From Arthrobacter mobilis (lineage in GTDB: Bacteria; Actinomycetota; Actinomycetes; Actinomycetales; Micrococcaceae), in NCBI RefSeq assembly GCF_012395835.1, contig NZ_JAAZSQ010000003.1, forward strand, positions 89,962-153,961: a stretch of 64,000 nucleotides of DNA. The letters run 5' to 3'. The position numbers and the translations under genes are program-made. The notes below the pieces were generated by a model. The model was not told the DNA's origin and searched no databases. It saw only the letters and a program-made list of their open reading frames with translations. This document shows, one piece after another, positions 48,002 through 55,678 of the stretch; within the stretch, counting starts at the first letter, position 1, and every line of letters starts with the position of its first letter.

Positions 48002-49306
48002 ATGTTCGAACCCCCCAGCCTGATGTACGCTGCCGCGGGCATTGCCGTCTTTGCTGCCGCGCTGCTGCCCAGGCTTCTGCGCGATGCCCCGTTCTCGATG
48101 CCGATGATTTTCCTGGGCACCGGGATCCTGGCGTTTACTGCGTTCGAGAACCTGCCCGATCCGGATCCAATCAGGCATGCGGAGATCACCACGCACCTGA
48201 CCGAAGTGTGCGTCATCATCTCACTGATGGGCGCCGGCCTGGCCCTGGACCGGCCGTTCGGCCGGGTTCGCTGGGGCACTACCTGGCGCATGCTGGGCAT
48301 CGTGATGCCGCTGTGCCTGCTCGGAATGACTGTCCTCGGGCTGTGGGCATTGGGCCTCGGGCTGGCCGCGGCCGTCCTCATTGCCGCCGTCCTTGCGCCC
48401 ACCGACCCGGTACTGGCCTCGGAGGTGCAGGTCGGGGAGCCAGCGGACGAAGAGGAGGAAACGGAGAAGGAGGACGAGATCCGCTTCGGCCTGACTTCGG
48501 AGGCAGGCCTCAACGACGGGCTGGCCTTCCCTTTCGTCTATCTGGCCATTGCCATCAGCGCGGCCGGAACCGACCCGGCCGCCTGGCTGCCGCAGTGGCT
48601 GGCGGTCGACGTGCTGTGGCGGATCGGGATCGGTCTGCTGGTGGGCTTCGGCGTCGGCAAACTGCTGGCCGCACTGTTCTTCACCGCGCGGCCCGAGAGC
48701 CTCCGCCTGGCCAACCATTCCCAGGGCTTCGTGGCTTTGGCCGCAACGTTCCTGGCCTACGGGCTGACCGAGATGATCGAAGGCTACGGCTTTATCGCCG
48801 TCTTCACCACTGCGGTCACCATCCGCAACGTGGAGCACACCCACGGCTACCACAGGGTGCTGCACAGCTACGTGGAACAGCTCGAGCGGCTGCTGACGGT
48901 TGTCATCCTGGTGCTGCTCGGCGGCGCGCTGGCACGCGGCCTGCTGGCGGGAATCGGCTGGGCCGAGGTGCTCGTCGCGCTGGGTTTCCTGCTGCTGGTC
49001 CGTCCACTGGCCGGCCTGATTGGGCTGGCCGGCGGCAGGACGGGCCCCCGCGAACGCATCGCGATCTCCTTCTTCGGCATCCGCGGCATCGGTTCGCTCT
49101 ACTATCTGGGCTACGCGCTGAGCCAAGGCCACTTCACCGGGCAGGCCGAGCAGCTTTGGGCCCTGACCGGACTGGTGGTCACCCTCTCGATCCTCCTGCA
49201 TGGAGTGACGACGGCGCCGGTAATGAACAGGCTGGACCGGCTGCGCGAGCGCAGGGCGGTCCAGCAGTTCGGCGACAAGGGCCAGGCGCCGAACACCCCT
49301 GTCTAG
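48002..49306 (+). CDS. Cation:proton antiporter (CPA1/NhaP-like)
   Basis: A 434-aa integral membrane protein with about 12 helices. VLIAAVLAPTDPVLASEVQVG (near residue 125) is the antiporter signature with the Asp used for cation exchange, and RFGLTSEAGLNDGLAFPFVYLAI (near residue 160) is the second conserved helix pair with the ND motif. Between them is a short acidic loop (EPADEEEETEKEDE). It should exchange sodium or potassium for protons and help pH and salt balance. AAGAGGCC lies before the ATG. Its stop overlaps the convergent small monooxygenase gene by 4 nt. Confidence 0.92.
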   Translation: MFEPPSLMYAAAGIAVFAAALLPRLLRDAPFSMPMIFLGTGILAFTAFENLPDPDPIRHAEITTHLTEVCVIISLMGAGLALDRPFGRVRWGTTWRMLGIVMPLCLLGMTVLGLWALGLGLAAAVLIAAVLAPTDPVLASEVQVGEPADEEEETEKEDEIRFGLTSEAGLNDGLAFPFVYLAIAISAAGTDPAAWLPQWLAVDVLWRIGIGLLVGFGVGKLLAALFFTARPESLRLANHSQGFVALAATFLAYGLTEMIEGYGFIAVFTTAVTIRNVEHTHGYHRVLHSYVEQLERLLTVVILVLLGGALARGLLAGIGWAEVLVALGFLLLVRPLAGLIGLAGGRTGPRERIAISFFGIRGIGSLYYLGYALSQGHFTGQAEQLWALTGLVVTLSILLHGVTTAPVMNRLDRLRERRAVQQFGDKGQAPNTPV

Positions 49307-49608
49307 GCCGGGCCGCCGATCGACACGGCTTCATCCAGAGTGTGCGGCTCGAAGCGTTCGAGCAGGTCCTGCATCGCCGCAGTACCCTCGGTAAAAGCCC
49401 GTGACTGCCGCCACTGCCCGACCTGTTCAACCGAGTCCCACGGTCCTGTGCTGATGAACCGGTTGGGGACATCGCGGTCATGCAGCAATACCGCCCGGGC
49501 GCCCGGAAACTCCTCCAGTGTCCTGCGGGCCAGTTCCTGCCAGGCCTGCACAAAGTCTTCCTCGCGGCCCGGTTTCACCAGCCAGATTCCAAGCGTGTAA
49601 ACGGACAT
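49303..49608 (-). CDS. Antibiotic biosynthesis monooxygenase (ABM) domain protein
   Basis: A 101-aa single-domain ferredoxin-like alpha/beta protein of the ABM superfamily. It begins MSVYTLGIWLVKPGREEDFVQAWQELARR, the classic first strand and helix, and continues FISTGPWDSVEQVGQWRQS. Such proteins dimerise; some are quinol monooxygenases or haem oxygenases, many are of unknown function. No Asn/Trp/His haem-degradation triad can be identified with confidence. It is monocistronic and convergent with the antiporter. Confidence 0.82.
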   Translation of the reverse strand: MSVYTLGIWLVKPGREEDFVQAWQELARRTLEEFPGARAVLLHDRDVPNRFISTGPWDSVEQVGQWRQSRAFTEGTAAMQDLLERFEPHTLDEAVSIGGPA

Positions 49609-49797
49609 TTCCGGGTCCTCCAGCCTTGAACAGGTGTTTGTCCCCCGATTATCTACCTGCGGCCGGAGAGCCGGAAGCCCCGCCGCAGTGCAGGCAGAAG
49701 CCGGCTGGGCCGCGGTTCACCCACGGCGTAGCCGGCGGTGGATTAGCGGCGGAAGTTCCCCGGTTGTACATAGACAACCACCGGTTCCAGGAGGTGC

Positions 49798-50787
49798 GTG
49801 GTGAATGTCCTGCCGGACGCCCGGTCTGCCGGTTCCCGGGATGCCGAAGAGCCGCTCGATGCCTATTCACGGACAGTCATCGGGGTGGCCGAGACCGTCA
49901 CCCCGCATGTGGCCGCCATCGAAATGACCGCCGCACGCCGCAACGGGCAGGTGCGGATCGGCGGCGGCTCCGCCGTGGTGTTCACCGAGGACGGCTACCT
50001 GCTGACCAACGCGCACGTTGTCGCCGGTGCCGACGGCGGACGTGCCGCCTTTGCCGACGGCACCCGCATGGAGATCGACGTCGTCGGGGCCGACCCGCTG
50101 TCGGACCTGGCCGTCATCCGCGGGCGGATGGCGGTGCCGCCTCCTGCCGTGCTCGGCGACGCCGAAACGCTGCGGGTGGGCCAGCTGGTGATTGCGGTGG
50201 GCACTCCGCTCGGACTTACCGGTTCGGTGACCGCCGGCGTCGTCAGCGGCCTGGGCCGCTCCCTGCCCACGTCGGTGGGGCGGACCAGGCGCGTGATCGA
50301 GGACGTGATCCAGACCGACGCGGCGCTGAACCCGGGCAGTTCCGGCGGTGCCCTGGCCGATGCGCACGGCCGGATCGTCGGCATCAATACGGCCGTCGCG
50401 GGCATCGGCCTGGGCCTGGCGGTGCCCATCAACGCCACGACCCGCCGGATCATTTCGGCCCTGCTCGCGGACGGGCGCGTGCGGCGGGCCTATCTGGGAC
50501 TGGTCAGCACGCCGGTGCCGTTGTCCGAACCGGAGGTGCTGCGCACCGGGCAACGGCGGGCGCTGCGCGTGGTGGAAGTGATCGCCGGTTCCCCGGCGGA
50601 CGACGCCGGCCTGCGGCCCGGCGACCTGGTCCTCAGGGCCGGCGGACGGCCGGTCTCCCGGGCCGGCGATCTGCAGCAGCTGCTCTTTGCCGATGTCATC
50701 GGCGCGCCGTTCCCCCTCGCCGCACTGCGTTCGGGCGTAGTGCTGGACCTCGTCGCCGTGCCGCAGGAGATGACCGAGCCCGGATAA
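49798..50787 (+). CDS. HtrA/DegP-like serine protease with PDZ domain, no signal peptide
   Basis: A 329-aa trypsin-fold protease. The catalytic triad is His73 (LLTNAHVVAG), Asp103 (DPLSDLAVI) and Ser182 (NPGSSGGAL), and GTPLGLTGSVTAGVVSGLGR is the family's activation-loop region. Residues about 235-325 form a PDZ domain (RRAYLGLVSTPVP ... SPADDAGLRPGDLVLRAGGRPVSRAGDLQQLL). Unlike most HtrA proteins there is no signal peptide or membrane span, so the enzyme is predicted to be cytoplasmic. AGGAGG precedes two possible GTG starts at 49798 and 49801. Confidence 0.9.
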   Translation: MVNVLPDARSAGSRDAEEPLDAYSRTVIGVAETVTPHVAAIEMTAARRNGQVRIGGGSAVVFTEDGYLLTNAHVVAGADGGRAAFADGTRMEIDVVGADPLSDLAVIRGRMAVPPPAVLGDAETLRVGQLVIAVGTPLGLTGSVTAGVVSGLGRSLPTSVGRTRRVIEDVIQTDAALNPGSSGGALADAHGRIVGINTAVAGIGLGLAVPINATTRRIISALLADGRVRRAYLGLVSTPVPLSEPEVLRTGQRRALRVVEVIAGSPADDAGLRPGDLVLRAGGRPVSRAGDLQQLLFADVIGAPFPLAALRSGVVLDLVAVPQEMTEPG

Positions 50788-50796
50788 CGCTCCTCC

Positions 50797-50829
50797 GCGG
50801 TTGCCCGCCCGCGACGGGAGGGCAACCGC
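50797..50829 (+). terminator. Hairpin terminator candidate after the HtrA-like gene
   Basis: A perfect 10-bp stem (GCGGTTGCCC with its complement, 50797-50806 and 50820-50829) begins 10 nt after the protease stop. No T-run follows. Confidence 0.55.
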
Positions 50830-50994
50830 CAAGTAGCGGCGCCGGAAACCCGGGTAGGAATACTTATGGTCCGCCCTGCGGCGCCGCCGCTACGCTGGCT
50901 TCGGCACGCGCAGGAAAGGCACCGGGCAAGGTCCGGAACGGGGTGGGCGTGTCCGGTACGGACCGTGAAACACCGTGACACAAGGAGTAACCGC

Positions 50995-51333
50995 ATGAAG
51001 AAGGCACTAGCCGCCCTCGCCGTCGCCGGCCTGGCATTGCCGGGAAGTTCCGCCCCGGCAGAGGCCGCTCCGCCGGCGAACCAGCTCTGCCCGAAGTGGG
51101 ATTCAGGCAGGATCGATGTTTCCGGCAAGCAGGGCAGCGTGACCATCAAGGCCCCGGCAGGCAAGACCATCGCGGCTGTCTGCGTCAAGGCCGGCTCGGC
51201 CAAGCAGGGACTCGGCGCCGAGGTGACCTACCTGGACTACGCCAAGAAGGCCGTGACCGTCTCGCATTCGAGCGGCAAGGACATCTCGCACTACTCGGTC
51301 AAGTACGTACCCGCCTACGGCTACAAGAGCTGA
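50995..51333 (+). CDS. Small secreted protein of unknown function
   Basis: A 112-aa exported protein. The signal peptide MKKALAALAVAGLALPGSSA ends in AEAA (near residue 25). The mature part of about 87 residues has two cysteines (LCPKWDSG and AAVCVKAGS), likely a disulphide, and a beta-rich pattern ending YSVKYVPAYGYKS. Family not recognised. A good AAGGAG ribosome site lies before the ATG at 50995; the longer ORF from 50866 has no signal peptide and no ribosome site. Confidence 0.8.
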   Translation: MKKALAALAVAGLALPGSSAPAEAAPPANQLCPKWDSGRIDVSGKQGSVTIKAPAGKTIAAVCVKAGSAKQGLGAEVTYLDYAKKAVTVSHSSGKDISHYSVKYVPAYGYKS

Positions 51334-51341
51334 CCTGCTCC

Positions 51342-51394
51342 GGCGCAGCAGTGCCCGGATCCTTGCCGGGCAAGGACCCGGGCACTGCTGCGCC
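51342..51394 (+). repeat. 53-nt near-perfect palindrome
   Basis: Two 26-nt arms (51342-51367 and 51369-51394) pair at 25 of 26 positions around a single G. It starts 8 nt after the small secreted protein gene. As RNA it would be a very stable hairpin and probably works as a terminator, although no T-run follows. Confidence 0.8.
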
Positions 51395-51475
51395 AACCGC
51401 TATTGCGTATTGCGCCGCCCGGGCACCGGGTCTACCGTGTTCGGCATCGGAAACCACCGCCGCAAAGGAAGAGCC

Positions 51476-51808
51476 ATGGCTGGGTTTGTACAGATCATCG
51501 AATTCCAAACCTCCCGCATTCAGGAGATCGAAGACCTGGGGCGGCCGTCCCGCAGCGAAGGAACCACACCGGCCACCTTCCGCCGCATCGTCGCCACGGC
51601 GGACCGTGACCGTCCCGGAACGTACTACACGATCGTCGAATTCGACTCGTACGAGTCCGCGATGGAAAACTCCAACCGGCCGGAAACCTCGGAGTTCGCG
51701 GCAAAGTTCGCCGCCCTGTGCGATGCACCCCCGGTGTTCCGCAACCTTGATGTTCTCTGGGAGGACACCGGCGAGGCCGGGACCGCCGGCTCCGGGGGGC
51801 CTGCGTAG
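51476..51808 (+). CDS. Small dimeric alpha-beta barrel-like protein, unknown
   Basis: A 110-aa protein with no signal peptide. The pattern FVQIIEFQTSRIQEIEDLGR, then FRRIVATADRDRPGTYYTIVEFDSYESAMENSNRPETSEFAAKF, then FRNLDVLWED, is typical of dimeric ferredoxin-like (ABM/EthD-like) folds. No catalytic residues can be assigned. AAAGGAAG precedes the ATG at 51476. It is convergent with the PrmC-like methyltransferase. Confidence 0.72.
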   Translation: MAGFVQIIEFQTSRIQEIEDLGRPSRSEGTTPATFRRIVATADRDRPGTYYTIVEFDSYESAMENSNRPETSEFAAKFAALCDAPPVFRNLDVLWEDTGEAGTAGSGGPA

Positions 51809-51838
51809 GCAGCGGCTGCCGGTCCGGTCCGGGTCCTG

Positions 51839-52642
51839 CTACCCCACGGAGCGGCCCGGCAGCGTGCCGATGATGACGGTCGCGTCCAGTTCTTCGGAGC
51901 GCGCCAGCCGCGGGTCCAGGCCGTTGCGGGCGAACATGTCCGCCGTCCGCGGAGCCAGGTACGCGCCGGTCTCGATCAGCAGGTGGCCGCCGGGCCTGAG
52001 CCACGCGGGCGCGGCGGCGGCGATCCGCCGCTGGACCTGCAGCCCGTCAGGTCCGCCGTCGAGCGCCGCCCGCGGCTCGTGCAGGCGGGCCTCGGGTGGC
52101 ATCGTACCGATTGCCGCGGCAGGTACGTAGGGTGCGTTGGCAACGAGGATGTCGATCCGGCCGCGCAATGAGGCCGGCAGCGCGTCGTACAGATCGCCCT
52201 CGTAGACCCGCCCGCCGGCAGGGACCACGTTCCGGCGGGCACACCTGACGGCGGCAGGATCGACGTCGGCAGCATGCAGTTCAATGCCTGTCGCCGCCGC
52301 GGCCAGCGCCGTGCCGACAGCTGCGGAGCCGCAGCAGAGGTCAACGACGACAGCACCCTGCCGGGCGAGGGCGGCCGCCTCCTTGACCAGGAACCCGGTG
52401 CGGCGCCTCGGCACGAAGATCCCCGGCTCCACGGCTATCCGCAGGCCGCAGAACTCCGCCCAGCCGAGGATGTGCTCCAGCGGCTCGCCCCCGCTCCGCC
52501 GGCCCACCATGGCCTCGAGGGCGGCCGGCGAGTCTGCAGCGGCCAGAAGCAGCCGCGCCTCGTCCTCGGCGAAGACGCAGCCGGCAGCCCGGAGCCTGCC
52601 GATAACGGCGGCACGCAGCTGGGATGGGGCGGGAAACGGCAT
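51839..52642 (-). CDS. PrmC/HemK-like protein-(glutamine-N5) methyltransferase paralogue
   Basis: A 267-aa SAM-dependent methyltransferase. An N-terminal helical domain (residues 1-75, ending EPLEHILGWAEFCGLRIAVEPGIFVPRRRTGFLV) is the typical HemK layout. Motif I is VVDLCCGSAAVGTALAA (near residue 96), and the catalytic motif is NAPYVP (near residue 168) in place of the usual NPPY. This substitution marks the actinobacterial PrmC-related subgroup, whose substrate need not be a release factor. It follows the cysteine-containing regulator gene by 33 nt and is probably co-transcribed with it. Confidence 0.86.
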   Translation of the reverse strand: MPFPAPSQLRAAVIGRLRAAGCVFAEDEARLLLAAADSPAALEAMVGRRSGGEPLEHILGWAEFCGLRIAVEPGIFVPRRRTGFLVKEAAALARQGAVVVDLCCGSAAVGTALAAAATGIELHAADVDPAAVRCARRNVVPAGGRVYEGDLYDALPASLRGRIDILVANAPYVPAAAIGTMPPEARLHEPRAALDGGPDGLQVQRRIAAAAPAWLRPGGHLLIETGAYLAPRTADMFARNGLDPRLARSEELDATVIIGTLPGRSVG

Positions 52643-52675
52643 CCAGGCACCTTTGTCTGGTTGGGAGCAGCAATA

Positions 52676-53371
52676 CTAGCGTGCCGCACCTTCCCGCTGC
52701 TCGCTGCTGCCGGCCGGCCGCAGCCGGACGCAGCAGCGATCCGGCCCCGGATCCGCCACAGCCATATAGCGCGGTCCCTCCGCCTGCGCGGCGGCGGCGG
52801 CGAGGAATCCCAGGTTGAGCCCGCACACCGTCTCCTGATGGTTGCGGGCCAGCTGGTGGAAGGGGCAGTTGGCCAGCGTGAGCGATCCGTCCGCTTCATG
52901 CTGCGGCTCGAAGCCATGCCGGACCAGGGATTCCTCCAGGTCCGGCGCCCCGCTGCCCGCCGCGGCTCCTGCAGCCGACGCCGCCTGCTGCAGGCACTCC
53001 CCCACCGGCCTGCCGGTGCCCATCGATTCTTCGACGGCCGCAGCCAGGATGTCCGCGGCCAGGTCGTAATGGCGTTCGGGCAGGCTTACCGACACTTCCG
53101 CCACTGCCGGCGCGTAAAGCTTGGCCGGCCGTCCGGAACCTGGACCCGTACGTCCGCCCAGGCGCCGGTAGCTGACTGTCAGCAGGCCCTCCCGGGCCAG
53201 CCTGTCCAGATGGAAGGCGGCAGTGCCGCGCACCATGTCCAGCGCAGCGGCGACGTCGTCCCGGCCGACCGGGCCGGGGGCGCGCAGCACATGGTCGTAC
53301 ACCGCCCGCCGGGACGGGTCATGCAGTGCCGCCACTGCCGCGAGCCGGTCAGGAATGCGATGGCCGTTCAT
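52676..53371 (-). CDS. ArsR/SufR-like HTH regulator with conserved C-terminal cysteines
   Basis: A 231-aa regulator. Residues about 8-75 are a winged helix (LHDPSRRAVYDHVLRAPGPVGRDDVAAALDMVRGTAAFHLDRLAREGLL). Residues 85-231 form an effector domain with cysteines at 169 (NCPFHQLA), 183 (TVCGLNLG), 213 and 214 (DRCCV). That pattern is seen in SufR-like regulators that ligate an iron-sulphur cluster, so it may sense iron, oxygen or nitric oxide. The start at 53371 follows GAGGA; the longer ORF would overlap the operator. It is divergent from the DoxX gene across a perfect palindrome. Confidence 0.85.
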   Translation of the reverse strand: MNGHRIPDRLAAVAALHDPSRRAVYDHVLRAPGPVGRDDVAAALDMVRGTAAFHLDRLAREGLLTVSYRRLGGRTGPGSGRPAKLYAPAVAEVSVSLPERHYDLAADILAAAVEESMGTGRPVGECLQQAASAAGAAAGSGAPDLEESLVRHGFEPQHEADGSLTLANCPFHQLARNHQETVCGLNLGFLAAAAAQAEGPRYMAVADPGPDRCCVRLRPAGSSEQREGAAR

Positions 53372-53416
53372 GAAGTCCTCATCCAAATACAAGATCCATT
53401 GACGAAAGAAACGCTG

Positions 53417-53450
53417 CTTTCTAAAATCAATACTACCTGCTTTTAGAAAG
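53417..53450. promoter_or_regulatory. Palindromic operator between the regulator and DoxX genes
   Basis: CTTTCTAAAA (53417-53426) and TTTTAGAAAG (53441-53450) are perfect 10-bp inverted repeats separated by 14 nt. The right arm runs into the AAAGGA ribosome site of doxX. The spacing and position between divergent genes suit a dimeric winged-helix regulator, most simply the product of the gene to the left. Confidence 0.65.
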
Positions 53451-53459
53451 GATAGGGCC

Positions 53460-53882
53460 ATGGCCACTCAACAATTGCGGTTGCCGATTGCCTCCCTGCG
53501 GGAGGATCCCGCCCGCCAGGCATTCCTGCTCCTGCGCAGTCTCTACACTGTCGCGCCGATCCTTTTCGGTCTGGACAAATTCTTCAACATCCTCACCGAC
53601 TGGCCGCAGTACCTGGCACCGCTCGCCGTGGACATCGTGCCGGTTTCCGCGCAGACGTTCATGTACGGGGTGGGCGTGGTGGAAGTCGCCGCCGGCCTGC
53701 TGGTGGCGTGGAAGCCGCGGCTGGGGTCCCTGGTGGTCGCACTGTGGCTGGCCGGCATCATCGTCAACCTGCTGCTGGTCCCGGGCTTCTACGATGTGGC
53801 CCTGCGTGACTTCGGCCTGCTCGCCGGGGCGCTGGCCCTGAACCGGCTCGCCGGCCGCTACGCCGGGAGTGCGCCGTCCTGA
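53460..53882 (+). CDS. DoxX-like membrane protein
   Basis: A 140-aa protein with four predicted membrane helices: LLLRSLYTVAPILFGLDKFFNIL, then YLAPLAVDIVPVSAQTFMYGVGVVEVAAGLLVAW, then LVVALWLAGIIVNLLLVPGFYDVALRDFGLLAGALAL. The LFGLDKF segment in helix 1 matches the DoxX pattern. Family members are linked to redox balance and sulphur metabolism. A strong AAAGGA site precedes the ATG. It should be controlled by the divergent cysteine-containing regulator. Confidence 0.82.
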   Translation: MATQQLRLPIASLREDPARQAFLLLRSLYTVAPILFGLDKFFNILTDWPQYLAPLAVDIVPVSAQTFMYGVGVVEVAAGLLVAWKPRLGSLVVALWLAGIIVNLLLVPGFYDVALRDFGLLAGALALNRLAGRYAGSAPS

Positions 53883-53898
53883 GGTTCGGGCAACGGCC

Positions 53899-54327
53899 TC
53901 AAGCCGCCGGAGCCGCCTGCTCGGCATGCCGTTTCAAATCCGACAGATGGTGCGGCCAGGCCTCGCGGTGGTCCGCTGCGAGTTCCTGGCCGCGCGCCAG
54001 TGCGCCGAAGCCGGATTCGGTCAGCAGCACGCGGGTTCCGGAACCGGCAGCTTCGAACTCCCAGCGGACGGTTGTGGCGTCCTCCCAGTCAGGTTCGGCC
54101 CAGACGAAGACCAGGCGGCGGCCGCTGATGACATCCTGGACGGTCCCCACCGCACTGAACTGGATTCCGTCCACTTCCCATTGCTCGCGCAGGAGGGAGC
54201 CGATGACCGGCCAGAAGTCCAGCTCCGGCCACCATTGACCCCGCTCATGGGCGAAGGCGGTCCAGACGCGGTCCACGGGAGCACTGATGCTGGCCTCCAG
54301 CTGGATCTGGTCGACGGCTTCCACCAC
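53899..54327 (-). CDS. SRPBCC (START/Bet v1-like) domain protein
   Basis: A 142-aa protein of the SRPBCC superfamily, which binds hydrophobic ligands in a deep pocket. It begins VVEAVDQIQLEASISAPVDRVWTAFAHERGQWWPEL, the standard first strand and helix, and ends with ALARGQELAADHREAWPHHLSDLKRHAE, the long C-terminal helix. The AHSA1/YndB subgroup is likely. Two GTG codons (54327, 54324) follow AAAGGG; the longer ORF to 54648 overlaps the membrane protein gene in another frame and is rejected. It is last in a three-gene minus-strand operon. Confidence 0.8.
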   Translation of the reverse strand: MVEAVDQIQLEASISAPVDRVWTAFAHERGQWWPELDFWPVIGSLLREQWEVDGIQFSAVGTVQDVISGRRLVFVWAEPDWEDATTVRWEFEAAGSGTRVLLTESGFGALARGQELAADHREAWPHHLSDLKRHAEQAAPAA

Positions 54328-54379
54328 CCCTTTATGCCACAGCCAGGTGGCGGGGACAATGCCGGCCAGGCAGCGGGCG

Positions 54380-54904
54380 CTACCGGACCAGCACGGCGAT
54401 GCCGGTAGCCGCGGCGGCCCAGAGCACGCTGGCGAAGGTGCCGAGGATGAAACGCTCGGCCGCACCGGCCTGGCCCAGCTCGTTGTACCTGCCCAGGCCC
54501 TTGACCGCCAGCACGACCGCAAGGCCTTCGGGCCAGCCCGCCAGCAGGGTTGCCGCAATGGCGGTGCGCTCCAGGACGCCGATCCAGGCGCCGCCGCGCA
54601 GCACCGGCGCATCCTCGGGATCGATGGAGTTTTCCGGGTGGGAGGCATTGAACGACAGCCGCAGGATGGTCACCGTCGGCGGTCCCCCTCCGAGGGCTGC
54701 CGCTGCCACTGCAAAGGCATACACCCCGGCACCGAGGCCACCTTCGCCCAGGCTCGAGGTCAGCCCTGCGACCCCCAGCAGGACGAGCGAGACAGCGCTA
54801 GCAGCGTAGAGGTAGCGGTTATCTTTCCCTTGGAACCGGTTGAAGTACATTGGCGCGGCCACGGCGGCGGCCACGCAGAGCAGGATGATGCCGGCCAGGC
54901 TCAC
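54380..54904 (-). CDS. Membrane protein of unknown function, SatD-linked
   Basis: A 174-aa protein with four or five predicted membrane helices (SLAGIILLCVAAAVAAPMYF at the start, and FILGTFASVLWAAAATGIAVLV at the end). Small motifs such as YLYAASAVSLVLLGVAGL and VLERTAIAATLLAGWPEGLAVVLAVKGLGRYNEL (near residue 115) are visible. The start is a GTG at 54904 whose last bases overlap the TGA of the upstream gene, so translation is coupled. Proteins of this type are found directly after SatD-like genes; function is unknown. Confidence 0.75.
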   Translation of the reverse strand: MSLAGIILLCVAAAVAAPMYFNRFQGKDNRYLYAASAVSLVLLGVAGLTSSLGEGGLGAGVYAFAVAAAALGGGPPTVTILRLSFNASHPENSIDPEDAPVLRGGAWIGVLERTAIAATLLAGWPEGLAVVLAVKGLGRYNELGQAGAAERFILGTFASVLWAAAATGIAVLVR

Positions 54905-55491
54905 GCATCGGCTCCTTCCAGAAGTACCACGCCTACCTCGGCTGCCCGCCGGCATTCATGCCACAGCCCGCTGTGGAGGCGGCTTGAAACCGCCTGCTGG
55001 CTGATGCCCAGGCGGCTGGCGGCCTCCTGCTGGGTCAGCCCCTCACTGATCAGTAAACCGGCTTCCGCCGACAGTTTGCTGCGTTTGCGCGTCACCGCTG
55101 CGACCAGCTGCAGCACGGCCTCGGCCTGGCCGGCCAGGGGACTCGCGCCGGAAACGGCAATGTTGCCCGGGGCGGTCTTCGCCGCGGTCACCGCTGCCCG
55201 GGCCCGTTCGAACGCTTCGCCGGCCGCTGCCCGCGTGTTGGACGGCAGCGGCTCCCGAACCCCTCCGACGCCGATGCCGACGCTCCAGTGGCCGCTCGCT
55301 GCCAGTTCAAGGCCAATGCCCACCGCGGTGGCCGCGCTCTCCGTGGCCGCCTGCATTTCATCGCCGGCGGTCCTGTCGAAGGCGAGCCGCAGCGGCCGGC
55401 CCGGGTCCCGGTTCAACGCTGTCATGGCCGCTTCCACGAGGTCCGCAGCGGTGCGCGACTTGCGCTGGTCCACGGTCAGCACGAACACCAC
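54901..55491 (-). CDS. SatD-like protein with C-terminal helix-turn-helix
   Basis: A 196-aa protein. Residues 1-125 resemble the SatD family (MVFVLTVDQRKSRTAADLVEAAMTALNR ... RLAFDRTAGDEMQA), which has a nucleotidyl-cyclase-like fold. Residues about 135-180 are a helix-turn-helix, SKLSAEAGLLISEGLTQQEAASRLGISQQAVSSRLHSG, similar to sigma region 4. It is first in the operon with the membrane protein and SRPBCC genes and may regulate them. SatD was named for a stress and DNA-related phenotype in streptococci; the role here is unknown. Confidence 0.78.
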   Translation of the reverse strand: MVFVLTVDQRKSRTAADLVEAAMTALNRDPGRPLRLAFDRTAGDEMQAATESAATAVGIGLELAASGHWSVGIGVGGVREPLPSNTRAAAGEAFERARAAVTAAKTAPGNIAVSGASPLAGQAEAVLQLVAAVTRKRSKLSAEAGLLISEGLTQQEAASRLGISQQAVSSRLHSGLWHECRRAAEVGVVLLEGADA

Positions 55492-55579
55492 AAAACCTCC
55501 GCTTTGTAATCAGGAGTACAAAACTATGGTCATGTACTGCCCGATGCAAGCCGCCACGCCGCCAGGCAGCGCCAGTACG

Positions 55580-55669
55580 CTCGCTCCGCTCAGGGCGGGG
55601 CCCTCGGCGGCTAGCGCCCAGCCGCCTCCCGCCCCTCGCTCCGCTCGGGGCGGGGCCCTCGGCGGCTAG
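55580..55669. repeat. Two GC-rich 35-bp direct repeats, 55 bp apart
   Basis: CTCGCTCCGCTC followed by GGGCGGGGCCCTCGGCGGCTAG occurs at 55580-55614 and again at 55635-55669 with one difference. The DNA between has GGCGGCT/AGCCGCC and GGGCGGG/CCCGCCC symmetry, so each unit can fold. It lies between the SatD-like and DUF3054 genes and resembles small interspersed palindromic elements. Confidence 0.7.
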
Positions 55670-55678
55670 GCTGGGAAG

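Noticed and set aside
43412..48513. Two very long minus-strand frames (about 979 and 926 codons)
   Set aside because: Both run opposite the adenylation, ABC and antiporter genes and read as His/Gln/Arg or Ser-rich low-complexity sequence with no motifs.
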